A DNA stretch of 64,000 bases from Dethiobacter sp. (GTDB taxonomy: Bacteria; Bacillota; Dethiobacteria; Dethiobacterales; Dethiobacteraceae), in assembly GCA_018335875.1 (NCBI GenBank), contig JAGXRN010000007.1:1-64000 (forward strand), in the 5' to 3' direction. The notes beneath the pieces are model-generated. The model was not told the origin of the DNA. It was given only the letters and a program-made list of their open reading frames with translations, and did not search any database. Of this stretch, positions 1 to 8,913 are shown piece after piece (positions within the stretch are counted from its first letter, which is position 1; every line of letters begins with the position of its first letter). Position numbers and translations under genes: made by a program.

Positions 1-1
1 A

Positions 2-1915
2 CATGAGTGTATTGAACCTTTTTATAATTTGCGGGCTGTTAAGGTCAATGAGAATCTTACCGTTGAAGAGCTGACACAGCTTATCAAGCACAGTCCGGTG
101 GGTCTGGGTGTGGTTGTCAATGATTATGAGCAGGTAGTGGGCATGATTACAAAAGTGGGCTTTATCCTGACCATGGTCAGAAAAGGGGAACTGCTCAATG
201 CGGAATTGCGGGCCATGTATGATGCGATGCACAGCGGAGTGGTGTCATTTGACAGTCAGGGGACCATAAAGCTGGTAAACAGGGCGGCGGAAAATACTTA
301 TTCTGTCAAAGAGGCAAAGATTGTGCACCAGCGCCTTAGCCTGCATTTCCCCACTTTGGATGTTGACAGGGTGCTGGCAGATGGAGATGTGTTGATTGGG
401 AAGAAATTTGAGTTCCGGGGTAAGACAGCGGTTGTCAACATTACGCCTATTATGGAGGAAGGCACTATAGCCGGCGGGATAGCTATTTTTCAGGATATTA
501 CTGACTTTGAACATGTGGCCATGGAACTGGAAGGGATAAAAAGGTTAAACAAGACGCTGGAAACAATCCTGGAAATGGCCTATGACGGGATTGTGGTAGT
601 AGATGAACACGGGTCGGTTATTTTGGTAAACCAGAGCTTTCTCGATTTTTTTGGTTTAAAAAATGAAGAAATTGTAGGAAAAAAAATTGAAAACCTGCTT
701 GAAAACAGCCGCCTGCATATTGTTGCCAAGACCGGGTCCCCGGAGGTTAATGATGTTCAGATTATCAGGGGCAAACCTTATGTTGTTAGCCGTTTGCCTA
801 TTGTCAGGGACGGAAAAATAATTGGCGCCATCGGCAAAATTATTTTCAGCAAAGTGGAGGAAGTAAAAGAGATAGTGAGCAGGCTGGACGCCATGTCGAG
901 TAAGCTGTCTTATTATAAAAGTGAACTGAGCAAGTTCAATAAAACAGAAATGGCTAGTTTTGAAGATATTGTCACCATCAACAAGGAGATGATCAGCCTC
1001 AAGCAGGAGGCCTACAGGGCGGCACAGGGAAATTCCACGATTTTGGTGACAGGAGAGAGCGGCACAGGGAAAGAACTGTTTGCTCAGGCAATCCACCTCA
1101 CAAGCCCCCGCAGAAAGGGGCCTTTTATCAGGGTAAACTGTGCGGCAGTGCCTGAAAATCTCCTGGAAAGCGAATTTTTTGGCTATGTGTCCGGGGCTTT
1201 TACCGGTGCAAGCAAAGAAGGCAAGCCCGGTAAGTTTGAACTTGCCGACGGGGGCACTATTTTCCTTGATGAGATAGGAGACATGCCTCTTTCGCTGCAA
1301 TCGAAAATTTTAAGGGTGCTGCAGGACAGAATGGTTGAAAGACTAAGTTCTCTCAAGCCCAGGAAGGTTGATGTAAGGGTGATCTCCGCCACTAATCAGG
1401 ATTTGGAGAGAAAGGTGAGGGAGGGTACATTCAGAGAAGATTTATACTACAGGTTGAATGTTATTTCTTTTGAGTTATTGCCATTAAGGAGCAGAAGGGA
1501 AGACATTATTCCACTATCCCATGTCTTTTTGCAAAAATACAATGCTGTTTTGGGGGCTAAGATCAGGGACTTATCCCCTGAGGCCATGTTTGCACTGCAG
1601 AATTACAGTTGGCCCGGTAATGTGCGCGAACTTGAGAATGTTATTGAGCGCGCAGTCAACTTTGCCAACCAGGATATAATCGGGGAAAAGGACCTGCCGG
1701 ACAAACTGTTTAGCGGCCAGGAAATACAACTTAAGATTATTGATGATAATAATCTGGTAAACCGGGATATGTTTGAGCAAAAAGTGAATGAGGCAGAAAA
1801 CGAGATGATCCTTTCCGCCCTGAGGGCGGCGGGTGGCAATAAGAGCAAAGCAGCCGTGCTTTTGGGCAAAAGCCGGTCATGGCTTTATGACAGGCTAAAG
1901 GATATAAACATGTAA
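2..1915 (+). CDS. sigma-54-dependent activator with CBS and PAS sensor domains (5' end outside window)
   Basis: The frame is open to the left edge, so the N-terminus is missing; a TTG at 29 is probably internal. Visible order, counted from that TTG: the tail of a CBS domain (residues 1-50), two PAS domains (about 62-155 and 175-270), a sigma-54 AAA+ domain with Walker A GESGTGKE at 342-349, the sigma-54 contact loop GAFTGA at 389-394 and Walker B around IFLDEIGD, then a C-terminal Fis-type HTH. It has no receiver domain, so it should sense a ligand directly through CBS/PAS. It ends 82 bases before a -24/-12 promoter that reads into the AtuA-type operon, which makes it the likely activator of that operon. 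The domain calls are secure; the ligand is unknown. Confidence 0.93.
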   Translation, partial: HECIEPFYNLRAVKVNENLTVEELTQLIKHSPVGLGVVVNDYEQVVGMITKVGFILTMVRKGELLNAELRAMYDAMHSGVVSFDSQGTIKLVNRAAENTYSVKEAKIVHQRLSLHFPTLDVDRVLADGDVLIGKKFEFRGKTAVVNITPIMEEGTIAGGIAIFQDITDFEHVAMELEGIKRLNKTLETILEMAYDGIVVVDEHGSVILVNQSFLDFFGLKNEEIVGKKIENLLENSRLHIVAKTGSPEVNDVQIIRGKPYVVSRLPIVRDGKIIGAIGKIIFSKVEEVKEIVSRLDAMSSKLSYYKSELSKFNKTEMASFEDIVTINKEMISLKQEAYRAAQGNSTILVTGESGTGKELFAQAIHLTSPRRKGPFIRVNCAAVPENLLESEFFGYVSGAFTGASKEGKPGKFELADGGTIFLDEIGDMPLSLQSKILRVLQDRMVERLSSLKPRKVDVRVISATNQDLERKVREGTFREDLYYRLNVISFELLPLRSRREDIIPLSHVFLQKYNAVLGAKIRDLSPEAMFALQNYSWPGNVRELENVIERAVNFANQDIIGEKDLPDKLFSGQEIQLKIIDDNNLVNRDMFEQKVNEAENEMILSALRAAGGNKSKAAVLLGKSRSWLYDRLKDINM

Positions 1916-1997
1916 GAATTTCTGAACACAACATGCGTATTGTACGAAAAATTGGACAGTACCTGTTTAAAGAGTGGCGCAAAAGTGCTATTTTTTG

Positions 1998-2014
1998 TTG
2001 GCATGTTTTTTGCT
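1998..2014 (+). promoter_or_regulatory. sigma-54 (-24/-12) promoter of the AtuA-type operon
   Basis: The element is TTGGCAT-N5-TTGCT. GG lies at 2000-2001 and GC at 2012-2013, exactly ten bases apart as sigma-54 holoenzyme requires. Transcription should start near 2025, about 30 bases before the ATG at 2057. The intergenic stretch 1916-1997 would have to hold the activator sites; I saw no clean palindrome there. Confidence 0.85.
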
Positions 2015-2056
2015 TTTCTTTATTGGGTATGAATCCCACCCCAGGGAGGAACAGGT

Positions 2057-3424
2057 ATGAAAAAAGTCAGAATTGGAGCAGGACAGGGGTTCCTGGGCGA
2101 CAGCCCTTTCCCGGCGCTGGATGTGGTCCGTCACGGCAGCGTAAAGTATTTATGCTGTGACGCGCTGGCTGAGCTGACTCTTGCTATCCTGGAAAAGCTG
2201 CGCAAAAGAAGCACAGGGACCGGCTGGGCGCCTGACCTGAAGCTGTATATGAACCTGCTTTTAAATGAATGTGTGCAAAGAGGCGTTAAAATCATTACCT
2301 CAGCCGGAGGGCTGAATCCCGTCGGCGCTGCGGCGGAGATCGGGGAAATTGCGCAGTCGCTTGGCATCAAGGGTTTAAAAATTGCTGTTGTCGGGGGTGA
2401 TGATATCAGCAGTTCTCTTGACACGCTAAAGGCTGGTGGAGTGACTTTTGAAAATATGGAGTCCGGCGTACAGTTTGACAGCCTTAAGAGGGAAGACATA
2501 CTGTTTGCCAATGTTTATCTTGGCGCAGAACCAATCATTAAAGCACTGGCTCTGGGGGCTGATGTTGTAGTTACCGGACGCTGTGCCGATACTGCGCTTT
2601 TTCTGGCGCCCATGGTCCATGAACTCGGCTGGAAACTTGACGATTGGGATAAGATTGCCGCCGGTGTAGTATGCGGCCACCTGATGGAATGTTCGGCCCA
2701 GTCTACCGGAGGCAATTTTAGCGGAGACTGGTGGGAGGTTCCCGCTATGCACCGTCCGGGCTATCCTGTAGTTGAAATCAGTGAGGACGGAGAGGCTGTT
2801 TTAACTAAACCGGAGCCGTGCGGCGGCCTTGTCAGCCGGGAAACTGTTACCGAGCAGCTTGTCTATGAAATAGGCGACCCCAGGAGCTATATAACTCCAG
2901 ATGTGATTGCCGATTTTACCAGTGTCCGCCTGGAAGACCTGGGTGATAACCGGGTGGCGATAAAAGGCGTAAAGGGGAGGCAGCGGCCGGATAACCTGAA
3001 GGTTTCTATCGGCTACAGCAACGGCTTCTGCGGAGAGATGACCATACGCTACCCCTGGCCGCATGCACTGAGGAAAGCGCAGAAGGCCGAGGAAATTATC
3101 CGCCAGCAATTAAAGATGCTGCCAATCAGCGTTGAAGAAATAATAGCTGAATATGTGGGCATTAACTCGCTTTTGGGGCCGGCAGCTGTTGAACCTGCTG
3201 AGGAACTGAACGAAGTTGGGCTGCGCATGGCAATCAGGACAAGGAGTAAAAGAGAGGCCGAAATGTTTCCTCGCCTGTTTCCGTCGCTTGCACTTAACGG
3301 TCCTCCGGGGCTTGGGGCGGGGAGTTTTGGCGCTGAACGCGCCCGTGAACTGATTTCACTGTGGTCGGCGCTGATTCCCAGGGAACTTGTGACGGCTACC
3401 GTGACTGTATTGGAGGTGAACTGA
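2057..3424 (+). CDS. AtuA-family protein (DUF1446), large part
   Basis: This 455-residue protein matches the acyclic terpene utilisation AtuA family (DUF1446), seen in the N-terminal stretch on a high-flux GQGFLGDS-type start and in the motifs GADVVVTGRCADTAL and GGNFSGDW. In Pseudomonas the atu genes degrade citronellol and geraniol, and AtuA has been proposed to act late, on the hydroxy-isohexenylglutaryl-CoA intermediate; its chemistry is not settled. Here the small C-terminal part is a separate gene starting four bases downstream. A strong AGGGAGGA site precedes the ATG at 2057. It is the first gene after a sigma-54 promoter and is followed by a complete acyl-CoA carboxylase. Family assignment is firm; the substrate could equally be a branched short-chain acid. 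Confidence 0.88.
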   Translation: MKKVRIGAGQGFLGDSPFPALDVVRHGSVKYLCCDALAELTLAILEKLRKRSTGTGWAPDLKLYMNLLLNECVQRGVKIITSAGGLNPVGAAAEIGEIAQSLGIKGLKIAVVGGDDISSSLDTLKAGGVTFENMESGVQFDSLKREDILFANVYLGAEPIIKALALGADVVVTGRCADTALFLAPMVHELGWKLDDWDKIAAGVVCGHLMECSAQSTGGNFSGDWWEVPAMHRPGYPVVEISEDGEAVLTKPEPCGGLVSRETVTEQLVYEIGDPRSYITPDVIADFTSVRLEDLGDNRVAIKGVKGRQRPDNLKVSIGYSNGFCGEMTIRYPWPHALRKAQKAEEIIRQQLKMLPISVEEIIAEYVGINSLLGPAAVEPAEELNEVGLRMAIRTRSKREAEMFPRLFPSLALNGPPGLGAGSFGAERARELISLWSALIPRELVTATVTVLEVN

Positions 3425-3427
3425 CAG

Positions 3428-3757
3428 ATGCGGCAGGTGCAGCTTTATGAGGTAGCCCGGAGCAGGTCCGGGGACAAGGGAGATTCTTGCAACATCGGGC
3501 TTATCGCCAGACAGCCAAAATACTACCAGCTATTGGAGAGGGAAGTTACCGCGGAGAGGGTGAAGAGCCATTTCGGTTTCTATGTGAAGGGAAAAGTGGA
3601 GAGGTATGAGATGCCAAATATTGACGCTCTGAATTTTGTCCTGCACGGGGCGTTAAACGGCGGCGCTGCCAGTTCAATCCGCAGTGATAATCTAGGCAAG
3701 TGTTTTAGCAGCGTCTTGCTTAGAATGTATATAAAAGTGGATGAAAAAGAGCTTTGA
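3428..3757 (+). CDS. AtuA-like small protein (C-terminal partner)
   Basis: This 109-residue protein corresponds to the C-terminal domain of longer AtuA proteins, recognisable by the opening ARSRSGDKGDSCNIGLIA and the ending that mentions an N-F-V-L-H-G-A-L-N-G-G-A motif. It starts at an ATG four bases after the AtuA stop, with GGAGGTGA inside the end of that gene, so translation is probably coupled. The natural reading is that the two polypeptides form one functional unit that is a single chain in Pseudomonas. No catalytic role is assigned to this domain that I can name. Confidence 0.85.
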   Translation: MRQVQLYEVARSRSGDKGDSCNIGLIARQPKYYQLLEREVTAERVKSHFGFYVKGKVERYEMPNIDALNFVLHGALNGGAASSIRSDNLGKCFSSVLLRMYIKVDEKEL

Positions 3758-3776
3758 GCGGGAGTGTGGTGGAAGC

Positions 3777-4583
3777 ATGTACTCAGATATAATCTACATG
3801 AAAAAGGACAGGGTAGCGGTGCTGACGATGAACCGCCCCCAGATCAGGAATGCTCTCAGTTTCAGGATGGCAATGGAGATGATTGATGCCTTGAAAAAGG
3901 CGGACGCTGACCCGGAGGTGGGGGCTGTGGTGCTGAGGGGTGAAGGCAGGGCTTTTTGTGCCGGCGGCGATATCTCTGAGTTTGCCACTGTGACAGAGAA
4001 GGGTTCGGTGGAAATTTATCTGGAAGGGGTTGAAACGACAGAGCTTTTTCTGATGGGTGACAGGATGCAAAAACCCCTGGTTGCTGCTGTCAACGGCATG
4101 GCCATGGGGGGTGGTATCGGCTTAATTGCCATGTGCCATCTGGCCATTGCCAGTGATACTGCCAAGCTTGGCCTCACCGAGATTAACCTGGCTTTTTTCC
4201 CCTATGTAGTGCTGCCATTGGTGATGAGAGCGGTCGGTTACCGCAAAGCTCTGGAACTTAGCCTGACAGGAGTTCAATTTGATGCTTTCAAGGCAAAAGA
4301 GATAGGGCTTGTCAATGATGTGGTTCCTGCGGAGAAGCTTGATGAGGAAGTTTTAAATATAGCAGGCAGGATGTCGCAAAGGAGTCCCCTTGCTTTGCGG
4401 ATGGGCCTGTCGGGAGCGCTCCAGGCCTCAAAAATGCCTGTAGCCGAGGCCGCTGCCCATATGAATATACTGCGGACTGTTGCTTTTAAGAGTAATGACC
4501 TGGAGGAGGGAGTCAGGGCGTTCCTGGAGAAAAGGCAGCCTGCCTGGCAGTCAAATAGCTGCAAAAATTGCACAAAGAGGTGA
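3777..4583 (+). CDS. enoyl-CoA hydratase/isomerase family protein
   Basis: Crotonase-fold protein of 268 residues. The oxyanion-hole motifs are present (GRAFCAGGDISEF and NGMAMGGGIGL). In the stretch LTEINLAFFPYVVLP the usual glycine-rich segment after the first catalytic glutamate position is replaced by FPYVVLP, so it may be an isomerase, lyase or unusual hydratase rather than a standard beta-oxidation hydratase. A longer start at 3741 exists, but the ATG at 3777 has a GGTGG site at the right distance and gives the normal family start. In Liu/Atu pathways the hydratase acts on the glutaconyl-CoA product of the carboxylase encoded next door. Confidence 0.9.
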   Translation: MYSDIIYMKKDRVAVLTMNRPQIRNALSFRMAMEMIDALKKADADPEVGAVVLRGEGRAFCAGGDISEFATVTEKGSVEIYLEGVETTELFLMGDRMQKPLVAAVNGMAMGGGIGLIAMCHLAIASDTAKLGLTEINLAFFPYVVLPLVMRAVGYRKALELSLTGVQFDAFKAKEIGLVNDVVPAEKLDEEVLNIAGRMSQRSPLALRMGLSGALQASKMPVAEAAAHMNILRTVAFKSNDLEEGVRAFLEKRQPAWQSNSCKNCTKR

Positions 4584-4589
4584 ACGAGT

Positions 4590-4802
4590 CTGAAAAGCAT
4601 TAATTCTAACATTGATGGTGTGGTTGTGGAAATTAAGGTTAAGGTCGGTGATGAAATACGCCCGGGACAGGATGTCTTAGCCGTGGAGTCGATGAAAAGC
4701 ATAATTTCCCTGGTGGCGGAAATAAGCGGGGTTGTGAGGGAGATAAGGGTGGCTGTGGGCGACTTTATCGGCGAGGATGACCCCCTGATTATTCTGGCAT
4801 GA
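4590..4802 (+). CDS. biotin carboxyl carrier domain protein with apparent CTG start
   Basis: Stand-alone biotinyl domain of about 70 residues. The biotin-acceptor lysine is in ESMK, and the two half-domains flank it as in known BCCPs. The frame downstream of the enoyl-CoA hydratase stop (4581-4583) contains no ATG, GTG or TTG before the domain begins. AAAGAGGTGA (4574-4583) lies seven bases before CTG at 4590, which gives a complete domain (start LKSINSNIDG). A start at GTG 4620 would cut off the first beta strand. So CTG is the best start. The stop overlaps the start of the biotin carboxylase gene, and the two proteins must work together. Confidence 0.85.
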   Translation: MKSINSNIDGVVVEIKVKVGDEIRPGQDVLAVESMKSIISLVAEISGVVREIRVAVGDFIGEDDPLIILA

Positions 4803-6151
4803 TCATGTTTAAGAAAATTCTGATCGCCAACAGAGGTGAAATTGCGGTCAGGGTTATGAGGGCGTGCCGAGAGCTGGGTATAGCTGCGGTTGCTGTCTAT
4901 TCCGACGCTGACAGGGAAGCGCTGCATGTAAAACTGGCAGACGAGAAATTTTACATCGGAGAGCCTCCTGTCTCCAGGAGTTATCTCAATATGGACAGGA
5001 TAATCAACGCGGCTTTGGAGAGCGGCGCGGAGGCAATTCATCCGGGGTACGGGCTGTTGTCTGAAAACCATGAGTTTGCACACAGGTGCAGTGAAAACGG
5101 GCTGGTATTTATCGGGCCTTCGCCTGAGTCCATCCGGCTGATGGGAAACAAGCTTACTGCCCGCAGGTTGCTGTCGGAAAAGGGAGTCCCGGTAGTACCG
5201 GGTTGTGATGAGCCGCTGCAGGACGAAAAAGAAGCGCTCTTGGCAGCTGAAAAAATTGGCTATCCAGTGATGCTTAAAGCTGCGGCAGGCGGCGGCGGGA
5301 TCGGCATGGCTGCGGTGGCTTCACCAGAGCAGATGCCGCAGGCTTTTAAGGAATGCTCCTGGCGGGGCAAAGCCAGTTTTGGCAGTGAGACTGTCTACCT
5401 GGAAAAGCTGATTGAAAACCCGCGTCATATAGAGGTGCAGGTGCTTGGTGATAAGGCCGGGAATGTCGGGCATCTTCTGGAAAGAGAATGTTCAGTGCAG
5501 CGCAGGCATCAAAAAATTATTGAAGAGGCGCCTTCTCCCTTTGTGGATACAGAACTGAGAGATAAGCTGACCAGTGCCGCCCTTATGTGCGCAAGGGCAA
5601 TAAGATATGAAAATGTGGGCACAGTGGAATTCATTGTGGGTGAAGACAGGGAACCCTACTTTCTTGAGATGAACACCAGGCTCCAGGTGGAACATGCTGT
5701 GACTGAAATGATTACAGGCCTTGATCTGGTTCACGAACAGATAAAAATCGCCTGCGGGCAGCAGATACCACTGACGTCGCCAAAAGCCCGCGGCTGGGCG
5801 CTGGAGTGCAGGGTGTGCGCGGAAGACCCGGAAACCCTTCTCCCTGCACCGGGCAGGATTACTGACCTGAGTCTTCCGGAGCGCCGACACTTGCGCATTG
5901 ACCACGGCCTGCTCCCCGGGTACAAAGTTTCCGCTTTCTATGATTCATTGCTGGCCAAAGTGGTGGTGTGGGGGGAGAGCCGGGAGGCTGCACTTTTAAA
6001 GATGGTGGAGGCACTGCAGCAAATAGAGATTGGGGGCATAAAAACCAATCTGCCTCTGTTATTAAGAGTCCTTGGCAACAGTCACTTTAAGCAGGGAAGA
6101 TATGACACCAACCTGCTGTCAGTCATTAATAATTCGGGAGGGAGGCAATAG
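4799..6151 (+). CDS. acyl-CoA carboxylase, biotin carboxylase subunit
   Basis: ATP-grasp biotin carboxylase of 450 residues, the usual AccC length, without a fused carrier domain. It begins FKKILIANRGEIAVRV, has the glycine-rich ATP lid AAAGGGGIGM, and the catalytic region around EMNTRLQVEHAVTEMITG. It carboxylates the biotin on the 70-residue carrier encoded just upstream. The ATG at 4799 overlaps the carrier's stop; a second ATG at 4805 gives the more typical N-terminus, and both depend on translational coupling. With the carboxyltransferase at 7315 this makes a three-polypeptide acyl-CoA carboxylase. Whether the substrate is methylcrotonyl-, geranyl- or propionyl-CoA is not visible from this subunit. 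Confidence 0.93.
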   Translation: MIMFKKILIANRGEIAVRVMRACRELGIAAVAVYSDADREALHVKLADEKFYIGEPPVSRSYLNMDRIINAALESGAEAIHPGYGLLSENHEFAHRCSENGLVFIGPSPESIRLMGNKLTARRLLSEKGVPVVPGCDEPLQDEKEALLAAEKIGYPVMLKAAAGGGGIGMAAVASPEQMPQAFKECSWRGKASFGSETVYLEKLIENPRHIEVQVLGDKAGNVGHLLERECSVQRRHQKIIEEAPSPFVDTELRDKLTSAALMCARAIRYENVGTVEFIVGEDREPYFLEMNTRLQVEHAVTEMITGLDLVHEQIKIACGQQIPLTSPKARGWALECRVCAEDPETLLPAPGRITDLSLPERRHLRIDHGLLPGYKVSAFYDSLLAKVVVWGESREAALLKMVEALQQIEIGGIKTNLPLLLRVLGNSHFKQGRYDTNLLSVINNSGGRQ

Positions 6152-6154
6152 AAG

Positions 6155-7297
6155 ATGGGTATGTATTTCACTCAGGAACACGAGGTAATTCGCAAGTCAG
6201 TGCGCGAGTTTATTGCCAGGGAAATTACTCCGTACATGGATGAATGGGAAGAGGCCGGAGAATTTCCCGCTTTGATTTTTAAAAAACTGGGAGACCTGGG
6301 GATATTGGGCCTGCGCTGTCCTGAAAAATACGGCGGCATTGATGCAGATTTATTCAGTGCCCTTGTCATAGCTGAAGAGATGGCACAGTGCGGCGGGGCC
6401 GGCCTGCCGATGAGTATAGCTGTGCAGTCCGACATGGTTATTCCCACCATTCTAAAGTTTGGCAGCGAGGAGCAGATTGAGCGCTTCCTGCTGCCTGCCA
6501 TTAAGGGTGAAATCATCACAGCCCTGGCTATTACAGAGCCGGACGCAGGATCTGATGTGGCCGGCATCAAGACTTTCGCCGTTAAAGACGGTGATGAGTG
6601 GGTAATAAACGGCAGCAAAATGTTTATTACAAACGGGCCAAGGGCCGACGTGGTCATAGTGGTGGTCAAAACAGAAAAGGCCAAAGGTTACCTGGGTGTG
6701 ACCCTCTTTCTTGTGGAAAAGGGCATGCCGGGCTTTACTGTCTCAAAGAAACTGGATAAGTTGGGGATGCGCAGTTCGGACACAGGTGAGCTGAGTTTTA
6801 TTGATTGCCGTGTGCCCCACAGCAATGTGCTCGGCAGGGTAGGCGAGGGTTTTTACCATATCATGTGGGAACTGCAGGGCGAAAGGGTCGCCGCGGCCGC
6901 GGGCGCCGTTGCAGTAGCACAGTACTGCCTGGATATGGGCATCAAATATGCAAAGGAAAGAGTCCAGTTTGAAAGGCCCATCAGTAAATTTCAGGTCATT
7001 CGCCACCGTTTTGCCGAATTGTCGGCACAGCTTGAGGCGGTGCGGCAGTTTGTCTACCACATGGTATATAGGATTGACAACGGTGAATACCCGGTTAAGG
7101 AAATTTCCATGTGCAAGCTGCTTTCGTCCAGGCTTGCTTTCGAGATTGCCGATTTTGTCCTGCAGGTCCACGGCGGCTATGGCTATATGACCGAATATCC
7201 CATTTCCCGGTTGTGGCGGGATATACGCCTTTACAGGATAGGCGCCGGTACGGACGAAATTATGCTTGAAATTATCTCCAAACAGTTAAATCTCTGA
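6155..7297 (+). CDS. acyl-CoA dehydrogenase
   Basis: FAD-dependent acyl-CoA dehydrogenase of 380 residues, standard length. Family motifs ALAITEPDAGSDVAGI and the C-terminal QVHGGYGYMTEYPISRLWRD are present; the catalytic base is probably the glutamate in GAGTDEIMLEI. It starts at ATG 6155 after GGGAGGGAGG, three bases after the biotin carboxylase. Inside a carboxylase operon with AtuA this position corresponds to isovaleryl- or citronellyl-CoA dehydrogenase, which makes the 2,3-unsaturated substrate for carboxylation. Electrons would go to an ETF encoded elsewhere; none is in this window. Confidence 0.93.
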   Translation: MGMYFTQEHEVIRKSVREFIAREITPYMDEWEEAGEFPALIFKKLGDLGILGLRCPEKYGGIDADLFSALVIAEEMAQCGGAGLPMSIAVQSDMVIPTILKFGSEEQIERFLLPAIKGEIITALAITEPDAGSDVAGIKTFAVKDGDEWVINGSKMFITNGPRADVVIVVVKTEKAKGYLGVTLFLVEKGMPGFTVSKKLDKLGMRSSDTGELSFIDCRVPHSNVLGRVGEGFYHIMWELQGERVAAAAGAVAVAQYCLDMGIKYAKERVQFERPISKFQVIRHRFAELSAQLEAVRQFVYHMVYRIDNGEYPVKEISMCKLLSSRLAFEIADFVLQVHGGYGYMTEYPISRLWRDIRLYRIGAGTDEIMLEIISKQLNL

Positions 7298-7314
7298 GGA
7301 AAGGGTTGGCGTCA

Positions 7315-8853
7315 ATGACAGACAAAGTTGAAACGTTGAGAATAAATAAAGAAACTGCCCGCTGTATGGGCGGGCCGGATAAGATTGCAAAGCAGCACGG
7401 ACAAAATAAAATGACTGCTCGCGAGCGGCTTGACCTGCTATTTGATCCGGGCACTTTTTACGAGACGGGAATACTCGCCCATTCCAACCACCCTGCCATA
7501 GGCAGCAGGAATACGCCGGCTGACGGCGTTATTACCGGCTTTGGCAATATTGACGGGCGCCTGGCCTGTGCTGCTGCTTACGATTTTACCGTACTCGCGG
7601 GCTCCATGGGGGAAGTGGGAGAGCGCAAAGTGAGCCGCCTGCGAGCATGGGCGCTGGAAAAAAGAGTGCCCATGATCTGGCTGGTTGACTCGGCAGGGGC
7701 GCGGATTCAGGAAAGCACCGGTTCTCAGTTTGCAGAGTCGGGGAAGCTGTTTTTCGATCAGGTCACTATGTCCGGCGTGGTGCCGCAGGTTGCCGCCATG
7801 ATGGGTCCCGGAGCTGCGGGGACGGCATACATCCCTGCTCTGGCGGATTTTGTCCCCATGGTCAAAGGTACGAGCAGTATGGCTCTTGGCGGGCCGCATC
7901 TGGTCAAGGCGGCAATCGGAGAGGATATTTCGGAGCAGGAGCTTGGAGGTTCCCATATTCACTGTACAAAAAGCGGTGTCGCCGATCTGGAGGTGGATGA
8001 CGACAAAGAATGTATTAAGAGCATAAAGAGATTCCTGAGTTATCTGCCATCCAATAACCTGGAACTGCCCCCTGTGGCAGCGGCGGATGACCCGCCTGAC
8101 AGGGTGATAGAAGAACTCAACTCAATCATCCCCGATAATCCGAAACTGCCATTTAACATGTACGATGTGATTGAAAATATCGTGGACAGGGGCAGCTTTT
8201 TTGAAATCAAGTCCGGCTGGGCGAAAAACCTGATAACCGGTTTTTCGCGCTTCAACGGAAATTCCTGCGGCATTGTGGCCAGCCAGCCCATGGTCAGGGG
8301 AGGCATACTTGATATTGACTCTGCCGATAAGGCGACAAGGTTTATGCAGCTCTGCGACGCTTTTAATGTTCCTCTCATCTTCCTGCAGGATGTTCCCGGC
8401 TTTATCATCGGCTCGCGTGTGGAAAAACTCGGTATCATCCGGCACGGGGCAAAAATGCTTTTTGCTGTTTCCGAGGCTACGGTGCCCAAAATTACGGTTG
8501 TGCTGCGCAAAGCCTATGGCGCCGGTTACTATGTAATGTGCGGGAAGCACTACGAGCCCGATTTGATTGTTGCCTGGCCCTCCGCCGAGATTAGTGTAAT
8601 GGGCCCGGAAGGCGCTGTTAACATTATCTTCCGCCGCGAGATTGCCGAGTCGGAGAATCCGGAAGAATTAAGGGATGAACGCTGCGCTGCTTTCAGGCAG
8701 TTAATCAGCCCTTATCTTGCTGCCTCCAATAATTATATCGATGATATTATCGAGCCCTCTGAAACAAGAAAGGTCATTATCAAAGGCTTAGCTCTGGCCA
8801 AAAACAAAAAAATCCAACGCCCCTGGAGAAAGCACGGTGTAATGCCTGTGTAG
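7315..8853 (+). CDS. acyl-CoA carboxylase, carboxyltransferase subunit
   Basis: Carboxyltransferase (beta) subunit of about 512 residues. Both crotonase-like halves are present: the N-half with VDSAGARIQESTG and the oxyanion loop GPGAAGTAYIP, the C-half with QDVPGFIIG and the AYGAGYYVMCG region. It transfers CO2 from carboxybiotin to an acyl-CoA. The start is ATG 7315, placed after AGGAAAGGG; a TTG at 7306 is possible. It is the last gene of the AtuA-type operon. The motif variants do not let me choose between the methylcrotonyl, geranyl and propionyl classes; the neighbours favour a branched 2-enoyl-CoA. Confidence 0.92.
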   Translation: MTDKVETLRINKETARCMGGPDKIAKQHGQNKMTARERLDLLFDPGTFYETGILAHSNHPAIGSRNTPADGVITGFGNIDGRLACAAAYDFTVLAGSMGEVGERKVSRLRAWALEKRVPMIWLVDSAGARIQESTGSQFAESGKLFFDQVTMSGVVPQVAAMMGPGAAGTAYIPALADFVPMVKGTSSMALGGPHLVKAAIGEDISEQELGGSHIHCTKSGVADLEVDDDKECIKSIKRFLSYLPSNNLELPPVAAADDPPDRVIEELNSIIPDNPKLPFNMYDVIENIVDRGSFFEIKSGWAKNLITGFSRFNGNSCGIVASQPMVRGGILDIDSADKATRFMQLCDAFNVPLIFLQDVPGFIIGSRVEKLGIIRHGAKMLFAVSEATVPKITVVLRKAYGAGYYVMCGKHYEPDLIVAWPSAEISVMGPEGAVNIIFRREIAESENPEELRDERCAAFRQLISPYLAASNNYIDDIIEPSETRKVIIKGLALAKNKKIQRPWRKHGVMPV

Positions 8854-8913
8854 CGTTAAATTAGATTAAGGGTTAAGGGACTATGCTTAGTATGTGCAGC
8901 GTAAATTAACTGT

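Noticed and set aside
656..1300. 214-codon minus-strand frame
   Set aside because: It is a shadow of the PAS/AAA+ coding sequence, with no ribosome site.
4274..5083. 269-codon minus-strand frame
   Set aside because: It is antisense to the crotonase, biotin carrier and biotin carboxylase genes, all of which have clear family motifs.
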